From positions 372,001 to 436,000 of the forward strand of contig CAVVEC010000016.1 in the NCBI GenBank assembly GCA_963747105.1: 64,000 nt of DNA. The letters run 5' to 3'. A program made the position numbers and the translations under genes. The stretch comes from CAVVEC01 sp963747105 (GTDB lineage: Bacteria; Acidobacteriota; Terriglobia; Terriglobales; Acidobacteriaceae). Under the pieces are notes generated by a model. That model ran no database searches. It was not told where the DNA came from and saw nothing but the letters and a program-made list of their open reading frames with translations. Positions 57,550-64,000 of this stretch are shown here, piece after piece (the first letter of the stretch is position 1; each line of letters begins with the position of its first letter).

Positions 57550-59003
57550 TAGTAGATAAACCTTCTGTTTGGATCCTGGGGCGGCAGGTACGGTGCGTTG
57601 TTCGCTTGCAGCCAGTCAAAGACCTGCTGCGTGGAAACCTTCTGCATCCATCCATAGCCGACCGTGTTCGAGCTCGGCGGCTGGTAGTCGATGCTCGAAT
57701 CCGAGAAGTCGGCGCCGTTTGCGAGCAAGAAGATATCGCCGGGCGTTCTGAAGCGGCCGCCGTAGTACCCAGCACTCACCGCCTGCACGTAGAACCCGGT
57801 GAAGGGCGGCGGCGGGATATAGATGTAAGGCTGCGTGAAAACAAGCGGATACAGGTTCTTGTCGTACTGCTGCTCGAAGGACATCACGAAGGTCGGCTGC
57901 AGCTTCCTCGAAGGTCCGGGTAGCGAGGTATATAGAATCTGCCCCTGCGGCTGGGTGTAGTCCTGCCGGTCTGGTGCGCCGGATACGAACGGTTGCTGCT
58001 GAGGTGCCGCAACCCGATGTGGAGGTCTTGAGAGCCATGACGGCCGCTGCGTCGGGTCTTCCTGCGAGACGCTGACAATCGTGCGCGGGTTCCACGGCGC
58101 TTGAACGCCTTGGAAGGGCCGCGCCGCAGTGAACTGCGCTTGAAGGGTGAAGTCGGCGAGCTGCGGGCCGGCCGTCACCATCGTCAAAATCCACCCTTCC
58201 GCGAGCGGAATGGTGTTGACGAAGCCCTGTATTGTTAAATCGACACTCTGCGGCGGTACGACGAACTGGCGAACCGTCTGAACCGACGGCGGCACTTTGA
58301 CCGAGCCAAAGATGTTCGAGCGGTTCTGGCTATCGTAGAGCTGCGCGGCATGAGTGCCGAAGTGGAACTCTTGACTGAATCCCGCGCCCTGCTGGGGCTG
58401 TGGGAAGTAGACCGCGGGCTGAATCGTGAGATCGACGCTTTGCGGGGCGGCGATGATCGTCTGCAGCGCCCTGAATCCCGCCTTTTTCTCAAGGCCCGTG
58501 GTATCGAAGATGGTCGAAGGCCGCGGCTCGGGGTATTGCGGCTGCGTGAGAATCGTCGGGACGACCGAGCGGCCCTGCCTGCCGGGAGAGGGCGCAAAGA
58601 TGTGGCTGCCGGCGATTGCCTGCTGGTTATGAATCGCTACGGCGTGCGTGCCGTGCTGATACTCCTGTCCAGGGCCTGCAGAGCCTCCGGTGAAGGCCGC
58701 AGCGACGACAAAGCCAAAACCCGCCGCACGCCCCAAGTCGAGCATCTGCGGCGTTCTGGAATTGCCCTGTAGCGGCATATTCCAGGAGAGCGAGCCCGTT
58801 ATCGGTTCCGCGGTCGTGATATTTGCCGAATTGGCGGTGACGACGTAGGTTCCGGCACCCCCCGGACCTGAGACTATCGTGACGCCGGGCGGGACATTCG
58901 CGCCGGAAAGCGTCATTCCAACCAGGAATGTCCCGGATATGGTCCCCGCTACGACAAAGGCCGTATTGACGAGGGTGCAACTACTGCCTGAAGCATTAGC
59001 CAC
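57549..59003 (-). CDS. Phage structural protein of unknown role
   Basis: 484 residues. The N-terminal 70 residues hold a Gly/Thr-rich repeat (GMTLSGANVPPGVTIVSGPG then GTYVV) that also occurs in the gene at 60294. The middle has repeated PQSVDLTIQ blocks (about residues 190, 255) and the C-terminal 100 residues are aromatic-rich. Secreted-looking beta composition without a signal peptide suits a capsid decoration or fibre. Its place just before the portal gene is coupled by a 1-base overlap. Confidence 0.65.
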   Translation of the reverse strand: MANASGSSCTLVNTAFVVAGTISGTFLVGMTLSGANVPPGVTIVSGPGGAGTYVVTANSANITTAEPITGSLSWNMPLQGNSRTPQMLDLGRAAGFGFVVAAAFTGGSAGPGQEYQHGTHAVAIHNQQAIAGSHIFAPSPGRQGRSVVPTILTQPQYPEPRPSTIFDTTGLEKKAGFRALQTIIAAPQSVDLTIQPAVYFPQPQQGAGFSQEFHFGTHAAQLYDSQNRSNIFGSVKVPPSVQTVRQFVVPPQSVDLTIQGFVNTIPLAEGWILTMVTAGPQLADFTLQAQFTAARPFQGVQAPWNPRTIVSVSQEDPTQRPSWLSRPPHRVAAPQQQPFVSGAPDRQDYTQPQGQILYTSLPGPSRKLQPTFVMSFEQQYDKNLYPLVFTQPYIYIPPPPFTGFYVQAVSAGYYGGRFRTPGDIFLLANGADFSDSSIDYQPPSSNTVGYGWMQKVSTQQVFDWLQANNAPYLPPQDPNRRFIY

Positions 59004-59274
59004 GCAGCATCGCCTTCACGCGCAACTGATTCGCGATGTAGCGCTCGAGCTGCTTGACGAACGGCACACAGTCCTGGCAGGCGGGATTCGCACAGGTCGG
59101 CTTCATGCACTTCAAGCAGAAGTTCTGCACCGCGGCTTTCGCCCAGTCCTGCATCTTGATGACCGCCTGACAGTGCGGGCAGGTCTGAATGTCCGCTTCC
59201 TGGCGGCTCGCCAAACTCTGGTCATTGACCGTATAGCCGCTGCCGCGCGTGTGAGGGGTGCCGATGAGGATCAT
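58996..59274 (-). CDS. Small zinc-ribbon protein in the phage operon
   Basis: 92 residues with CPHC (about 32), CLKC and CANPACQDC, enough for two zinc sites. ATGA overlap with the gene before and an 8-base overlap with the next. Possible DNA- or protein-binding accessory; not identified further. Confidence 0.7.
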   Translation of the reverse strand: MILIGTPHTRGSGYTVNDQSLASRQEADIQTCPHCQAVIKMQDWAKAAVQNFCLKCMKPTCANPACQDCVPFVKQLERYIANQLRVKAMLRG

Positions 59275-59471
59275 CGATGCACCCGCTGATCGTAGAGTTC
59301 GAGCTTTGCGTGCTGAGCCGTGGTCAGATGATCGATGCGCGCAATCAGCTCATCGATCAGGGGCTTGAATTCCGGCGAGTGATAATCACCATAGCGCTTG
59401 ACGATGCGATTCAAGAACTGAATCTCCTCGTCGCGCTCGTGCCCGTAGGTGAGAACCTGTGTCTGAATCAC
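59271..59471 (-). CDS. Small phage protein
   Basis: 66 residues from a GTG overlapping the upstream stop (GTGA). Helical, with ERDEEIQFLNRIVKRYGDYH and LIDELIARIDHLTTAQHAKL. The longer frame from 59594 is rejected because it lies inside the preceding gene. Function unknown. Confidence 0.6.
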   Translation of the reverse strand: MIQTQVLTYGHERDEEIQFLNRIVKRYGDYHSPEFKPLIDELIARIDHLTTAQHAKLELYDQRVHR

Positions 59472-60175
59472 GGCATCACGTAGAGTTGCTTGGGCATCGG
59501 GCCGAAAGCGAGAACGGGCGGTGGGGGCGGCGGGCCCGACTCGACGAAAAACGCCGAGTAGACGACATAATCCTGTGCAAAATTCGCGGTCCATAGAGCT
59601 CTTTGAGAAGTGGTTGCGACATATCGCAAACTCTCGGAGGCGCCCTCGGCGCTGGGTGTACCGAAGATATGCACGCCAGCGGTGAAGCCCGTTCCCTCCA
59701 CCGCAGCATCGCTACCGAAGTTCGATGAACCCGAGAGCCAGAGCGCATAGGACGAAAGAAGGCCGGGAGCAGAGGCTGGCGTCAACGCCGCACCCAAAAG
59801 TGCATTCGTCACAATGCTCGCGGTCGGCGTCTCCAGCGAATTGTGACCGCCGCTGGTAGCATCGAGGCCGCTGGTTGCGCCGATCTCCCGTACCCAAATA
59901 GCGAGCCAGTTCGCACCCGCTGGGCTCGATGTGGCGCTGACCGTGGTCGATCCGGCCGCCACATTGTTGGCGATGTAGTGAGCAGATCCACCGATCGAAT
60001 CGAGTGCTCCCGACCAGGTGTTGACGCCATCCGATACGGTGACGGCATTCCCTGAGCCGCTGTAGACCAGCGCGTGCAGGGAGCTTGCCGCGGTAACGCC
60101 CGGTAGATTGATGGTCACCGTGGTGAAGGTCGAGGTGCTGTAGGTGCCGTTCTCTTGCAGGACGCTGATGGTCAT
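59468..60175 (-). CDS. Phage structural protein, beta-rich
   Basis: 235 residues, Ser/Thr/Ala/Gly-rich with short beta-strand repeats (FTTVTINLPGVTAASSLHAL, NWLAIWVREIGATSG) and a Pro tract near the end (GPPPPPPV). Resembles jelly-roll or fibre proteins of phages. ATGA overlap with the 40-residue gene upstream. Confidence 0.6.
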   Translation of the reverse strand: MTISVLQENGTYSTSTFTTVTINLPGVTAASSLHALVYSGSGNAVTVSDGVNTWSGALDSIGGSAHYIANNVAAGSTTVSATSSPAGANWLAIWVREIGATSGLDATSGGHNSLETPTASIVTNALLGAALTPASAPGLLSSYALWLSGSSNFGSDAAVEGTGFTAGVHIFGTPSAEGASESLRYVATTSQRALWTANFAQDYVVYSAFFVESGPPPPPPVLAFGPMPKQLYVMP

Positions 60176-60294
60176 TGTTTACCCCTCAGTGCTTCAGCCG
60201 CTTCAAGCAACAGGTCCCTCAAGTCGCGGCAATCTTGGTACTGACCATTGCAGCGCTCAGCTTCGGCTTCCAGTCGTTTGATCAGGTCGTCCAT
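60172..60294 (-). CDS. Very small coiled-coil protein (40 residues)
   Basis: MDDLIKRLEAEAERCNGQYQ then a second helix ending LRGKQ. The ATG overlaps the upstream stop (TGATG at 60294) and its own stop overlaps the next ATG (ATGA at 60175). Overlap at both ends is strong evidence for a real gene. Similar short proteins in phage operons are of unknown role. Confidence 0.65.
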   Translation of the reverse strand: MDDLIKRLEAEAERCNGQYQDCRDLRDLLLEAAEALRGKQ

Positions 60295-61580
60295 CAGTTC
60301 ACCGAGAAGTAGTATTCGATGTAGATGATCGTATTCGCAGCAATCGAGCCACCGACGCCCCAGGTGATTTTATACATCGCTGTTTGTGGTACACCGGTAA
60401 CAGCATCGGTATTGAACATGGCGATAGGCATCTTGTAGGTATTCCACTGATTCTGTGTCCAGGACGAGGGACCATAAGCCGCCATCGCCGCACCGTTCGG
60501 ATTTAGCAGCGGCGCATCTCCGCATATTTCGGCATCTCCACCCGCTGGACTTAAGCCGGGCGTGCTCGGACAGACCGACCAATTGATCCAGTTATAGCCG
60601 GTCGTGTTCAAGTTGTAGTTGACCGCGCTATTGCCGGAGAAGGCATTGAGATAAGAAGGATAGTTTGTGCAGTGGCCGCCCGAGTTCGGCTGAATCGGGA
60701 ACCAACAAGCCGCCTGGCTATACCCCAAGGGCGTTGTCGTTGGCGCTGTCTGCAAGGTTCCCATGCAGCTATCGAAGGTGCCATTGCATAGAACTAAACC
60801 GCCGTTCGTGATGAACGGTAGGTAGGCGTAAGCAGATGCGCCCGATTCAACGCCACCGGTAACCGCCGTCACATAATAGGTATAGCCGGTGTTCCCCCAC
60901 GCAACCTCGCCGACTGTTCCGGTGAAGTTCGCAAGTGCAGGTTGCGATATGACGTAAACCCCTGTGCCGCCAGTCGTACCAGATGTCTGCGAGACGATAA
61001 AGGTGCCGATCTGAAGATTGGTAGGCAATACGGTGCCGATACCTTGGCCTGGGGCTAGGGCTCCAGCAGAAACGGAATTGATGGTGATGTTGGTCGAAGC
61101 TATCGACACGGTAGCGTTGGCACTGAAAGTCTGACCAGCCTGGCCACCATTTCCTATGATCCCTGTAGCCGCAGTATCGGAGAAGGCGCAGTTGATACCG
61201 GTCGCTGGACTGCACTGCAAACCGCTCAGATATTGGCCGTACGTCGGGGTTTGCGCCGGATAAGGAGAGAGGTAATTCGTATAATTGGTCGCTGCCGCCG
61301 ATGCCGATACTGTGTACGTGGGACTTCCGGGAGACGGATAACTCCCGCCGTTCTTCGCCCGGTAGATGTTGTACTGCGTGGCGCCCGACACGCCTTGCCA
61401 GCCGATATCATTGCGGTTCGGCAGGAAGAGCTGGCCGCCGCTCTTTCCCGCCGTGACGCAGCCAGGGCTTTGCGTCGCTACCGGTACGTTCTGCCCCTGC
61501 AAAATCACCTGCACGTTCGTAGGCACGGTGTTGGCCGCATTGATCGTGATGTGCGTCGCCTTAGTGACTGTGTTGGGCAT
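60294..61580 (-). CDS. Phage fibre-like structural protein
   Basis: 428 residues. WQGVSGATQYNIYRAKNGGS suggests a fibronectin-III-like module near residue 60; the middle carries the repeat ASTNITINSVSAGALAPGQG and GGTGVYVISQP, shared in type with the gene at 57549. The C-terminal domain (WTQNQWNTYKMPIAMFNTDA, then a beta-strand end) looks like a carbohydrate-binding jelly roll. It may bind the host surface, plausibly a glycan. Confidence 0.6.
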   Translation of the reverse strand: MPNTVTKATHITINAANTVPTNVQVILQGQNVPVATQSPGCVTAGKSGGQLFLPNRNDIGWQGVSGATQYNIYRAKNGGSYPSPGSPTYTVSASAAATNYTNYLSPYPAQTPTYGQYLSGLQCSPATGINCAFSDTAATGIIGNGGQAGQTFSANATVSIASTNITINSVSAGALAPGQGIGTVLPTNLQIGTFIVSQTSGTTGGTGVYVISQPALANFTGTVGEVAWGNTGYTYYVTAVTGGVESGASAYAYLPFITNGGLVLCNGTFDSCMGTLQTAPTTTPLGYSQAACWFPIQPNSGGHCTNYPSYLNAFSGNSAVNYNLNTTGYNWINWSVCPSTPGLSPAGGDAEICGDAPLLNPNGAAMAAYGPSSWTQNQWNTYKMPIAMFNTDAVTGVPQTAMYKITWGVGGSIAANTIIYIEYYFSVN

Positions 61581-61588
61581 CGGTAAAC

Positions 61589-62680
61589 CTATGAGCTATC
61601 GGTGACTGAGAAGGTGACAGCATCGGCAGTGACCGTGGCGCTCGGCGTGCCGGAAATCACCCCAGTAGAGGGCGCCAGGCTAAGGCCCGATGGCAATGCA
61701 CCTGAGGAGATGCCGTACGAGTACGGCGGCACACCGCCGCTTGCGGTGAGGGTGTACGAGTACGCAGCGCCGACGCTGCCCGACTGCAACGGATCAGACC
61801 AGAGCGCGGTCAGCTGCGGCGTGCTGATGGTGTAAGTCGCACTCGCGACGTTGCTATTGGTAAAGCCCGCAGCCGTGCCAATGGCGTTGATCGTTTCCGT
61901 CACCGAGACAACCACTGGCGCCGTATATTGCTGCGTCGTTCCAGACACGGGGAACGTCGGCGTCGTCCCATCCGTCGTGTAGTAAATCGTGCTCGAAGGC
62001 GTCGAGCATGAGATGGTCACGTTTTGAGTGCCCGTGTAGGACCCCGCAGCAGGTGAGAACGTCGGCGTGGCCGCTTGCGTCGCTGGTGCCACGATGAGGG
62101 TGAACACGTAGGTCGCGGTCTGCGAGGCTGAATCGACGACCTCGATGGCTACCGTATCGGTATCAGCGGTGCCAGGTGTCCCGGTTAGCACGCCAGCCGA
62201 TGAGACGAAATAGGTATTCGCTCCTGTCGTACCGCCGCCCCCTGAACCGGTCGAACTGTCGGTGACCGAGAACGTAACCGCATCCAGGGTAACGGCCGTG
62301 GTCGGTGTGCCCGAAATAACGCCGGTTGCCGGGTTGTAACTCAAGCCTGTCGGCAGGTTGCCCGAGACGATGTTGTTGAAGGTATAGGGCGGCGTGCCAC
62401 CCGAAGCGCTCAAGGTGTAGGAATACGGCACACCGATCGAACCGCCCGGCAAGGGATCTGGCCAGCCCGCGACGAGCGGTGCGCCGAGGAGCGTCCACAA
62501 ATAGGGCGGATCGCCGCCGATCGCCGAGAAGGCATAACTATAGGCGGTGTTCTGCGTCGGCGCGGGTAAGGGATCGATCGCCGTGATCGATACCGGCGAG
62601 TAGACCGGAATGGCATAGGTCATCACCGCGATTGCCGAAGTGGCATCTCTGACCTGAACGGTGATGGTGTCGATCTGCAT
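61589..62680 (-). CDS. Putative-Ig-domain (He_PIG) phage protein with a chitobiase-like module
   Basis: 363 residues. Three He_PIG repeats with the signature YSYTLSASGGTPPYTF and LPTGLSYNPATGVISGTP, at about 75-170 and 280-360 plus a divergent first copy. Between them is a CHB_HEX-like module (TPTFSPAAGSYTGTQNVTIS and TIYYTTDGTTPT). Such domains are adhesive and often bind carbohydrates. TGATG overlap with the gene upstream. Confidence 0.72.
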   Translation of the reverse strand: MQIDTITVQVRDATSAIAVMTYAIPVYSPVSITAIDPLPAPTQNTAYSYAFSAIGGDPPYLWTLLGAPLVAGWPDPLPGGSIGVPYSYTLSASGGTPPYTFNNIVSGNLPTGLSYNPATGVISGTPTTAVTLDAVTFSVTDSSTGSGGGGTTGANTYFVSSAGVLTGTPGTADTDTVAIEVVDSASQTATYVFTLIVAPATQAATPTFSPAAGSYTGTQNVTISCSTPSSTIYYTTDGTTPTFPVSGTTQQYTAPVVVSVTETINAIGTAAGFTNSNVASATYTISTPQLTALWSDPLQSGSVGAAYSYTLTASGGVPPYSYGISSGALPSGLSLAPSTGVISGTPSATVTADAVTFSVTDSS

Positions 62681-64000
62681 CAGGTGTAGGTGTCAAGATT
62701 CGTGCAATCCCAACGAGTCGCCGAGGTCGCACGCCAGATCTGACAGCCGTTCGTATTGGCCGGGAGCACCTGACTGTTCCCCGAAGTCGGATCGGTGACC
62801 GTGAGCGTGAATGCGCCGGGCGTCGCTGCCTTGCGGATGAAGATGAATTCAGCACTGTCGTTGTAGCCCGTGAGCGGCAGGTTGAAGGTCAAATTGCCCG
62901 TGAGCGTCGCCGAGATGAGTTGCACCCGGTCATAGCCGATCGTCATGGTGACGGTACCGGTCGTGGTCGGGTTGGCGTAGCTCAAGTCCGAGGTCTGGTA
63001 GTCGAGGATCTGCGAGGGGCTGTTGCCCAAGTTATGCGTGCCGGTCGCTACCGCATATTCGAGATACGAGCCGATCCCGAAGGCGAGACAGGAGAAGCCC
63101 GCGCAGTTGCCGATATTGGCAGCCGCCGCCGAGAGCGGCTCGCCCATGAAGTAATTGACGCCCGCCGCGGCCCCCGTATTGACCGTGACGCTGGTCACAC
63201 CGCCGCCCGCAACGACGATGGTCGCAGTCGCACCGCCCGTAATGCCTGAATTGGTCCCCGACGCCGTGAGCGGCACGTTGGTGTAGGTGCCACTCGTGCC
63301 GCCCGTGCCAGCAGTGATGCTGTTCACGGTCAGAAGCGCGCCCAAAAGCGAGATGTTCTCGCAGGAGTTCACCTGGCTGCCGGTCACGAGCAGAACTTTC
63401 AGCGAGGCGGATGCGGTGTTCGCGCCCACGTTGCGCAAGGAGACCGAGCCCGAGGTGCCGGCCGAGATCATCGTGGCGTAGGTCCCGGTGCCCGAATACA
63501 CGCTGATCGTCGCAAAACTCACGTCCTCGACCGAGACGTAAGTATTGGAGAAATTCCACAGGAACGCATTCGATGCTGCTTGAATGCCCGTCTGCTCGGT
63601 GCGGCAGTGAAGCACCCGTACGTGATCGCACGTGCCCAAAGCGATTTGCGGCACGGTCGCCGAGTACCCTTGGCCCGAATTGAACTCGACCTGCTCAAAC
63701 AAGAGATTCGATTGATTGATGGTGAAGGCGGGTTCGATGGCTGATCCCGCCGTTGCGCCGCCCGAGGTGCCGCAGTTCACATAACAATCGCGCCACACGC
63801 ACGAGGGCTGTGCGGTCGGCGGATTCGCGAGCCACGCCACCGCTCCGCCCATGGAGCTCGAGAACCAGCAGTGTTCGACCGTATAGCCCCACACCGCGGG
63901 CAGTCCCGCGCCCGAAGCTTGAGTTGAGAACGCGCGGGTGCAGTTGTTGAAATAGCAATGATGGACGGTCCAGTTGTAAATGCCGTTGCCGCCGCCTGCG
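62680..64000 (-). CDS. Beta-helix spike-like phage protein, 5' end outside the window
   Basis: At least 440 residues, open to the window edge; GTG 63894 is not the real start because the frame continues with NGIYNWTVHHCYFNNC. The periodic short strands (HHCYFNNC, VEHCWFSSS, WRDCYVNC, ISLLGALLTVN) fit a right-handed parallel beta-helix, as in tailspikes that bind or cut polysaccharide. The C-terminal 100 residues (DSAEFIFIRKAATPGAFTLT) form a capping fold typical of fibre ends. Confidence 0.68.
   Translation of the reverse strand, partial: AGGGNGIYNWTVHHCYFNNCTRAFSTQASGAGLPAVWGYTVEHCWFSSSMGGAVAWLANPPTAQPSCVWRDCYVNCGTSGGATAGSAIEPAFTINQSNLLFEQVEFNSGQGYSATVPQIALGTCDHVRVLHCRTEQTGIQAASNAFLWNFSNTYVSVEDVSFATISVYSGTGTYATMISAGTSGSVSLRNVGANTASASLKVLLVTGSQVNSCENISLLGALLTVNSITAGTGGTSGTYTNVPLTASGTNSGITGGATATIVVAGGGVTSVTVNTGAAAGVNYFMGEPLSAAAANIGNCAGFSCLAFGIGSYLEYAVATGTHNLGNSPSQILDYQTSDLSYANPTTTGTVTMTIGYDRVQLISATLTGNLTFNLPLTGYNDSAEFIFIRKAATPGAFTLTVTDPTSGNSQVLPANTNGCQIWRATSATRWDCTNLDTYT

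Noticed and set aside
52879..64000. Diversity-generating retroelement, expected from the BPP-1-like head genes
   Set aside because: No reverse transcriptase, no template/variable repeat pair and no C-type-lectin variable protein were seen.
1..64000. CRISPR arrays, tRNA or rRNA genes
   Set aside because: No regularly spaced repeats, no cloverleaf with CCA-type end and no rRNA sequence were recognised by eye; a tRNA scan was not possible.

Overview
The window looks like a soil bacterium, most plausibly an acidobacterium or a relative. This is an inference from the mix of exopolysaccharide genes, VanZ and PilZ proteins and base composition; no rRNA or other marker gene is present. It has three parts. 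(1) Bases 1-48900 are a very large surface-polysaccharide locus, almost all on the + strand: family-2 and family-4 glycosyltransferases, GT39-like membrane proteins, a Wzx-type flippase, a Wzm/Wzt ABC exporter, sugar-nucleotide genes (rmlC-like, rfbF, rfbG, wecB), pyruvyl-, sulfo-, acyl- and methyltransferases, and NodB-, ChbG- and PIG-L-type deacetylases. (2) Bases 49000-52300 hold a PilZ protein, a terminator, a secreted protein that may be TrbI/VirB10-like, and two small genes including a DUF433 protein. (3) Bases 52300-64000 are a phage structural module, mostly on the minus strand: capsid, scaffold, a Bbp19-like protein, portal and several fibre- or spike-like proteins, like the head genes of BPP-1-type podoviruses.

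The most striking content is a non-luminous lux-like acyl system present twice inside the polysaccharide locus. Module A (5976-10964, probably continuing to 15178) encodes a short-chain reductase with the Tyr-x6-Lys spacing of FabL enoyl-ACP reductases, an ACP, an AMP-forming acyl ligase, LuxE, LuxC, then a methyltransferase, a membrane glycosyltransferase, a FabZ-like dehydratase and a CheR-like methyltransferase. Module B (39145-43876) encodes ACP, a FabG-type reductase (Tyr-x3-Lys), the ligase, LuxE and LuxC, each gene overlapping or abutting the next. No luciferase (luxAB), LuxD or ketosynthase is visible. Read together, the two modules could load an acid on ACP, carry out the three beta-carbon processing steps and release the chain as an aldehyde, presumably for a glycan. 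That product is an inference.

Many genes are broken by single-base frameshifts, and some by in-frame stops. The breaks are very uneven: about four per kb at 16.5-20.8 kb, but none at 20.9-23.4 kb or in most of 25.8-31.8 kb. Several lie in short homopolymers, so sequencing error must be excluded before these genes are called dead. Independent recombination scars are also present: a truncated glycosyltransferase start (22267), a glycosyltransferase tail (24673), a pyruvyltransferase tail (34841), a wecB tail (48784), and a complete 1287-bp IS with CTAG target duplications.

No tRNA, rRNA, CRISPR array or phage integrase was seen.
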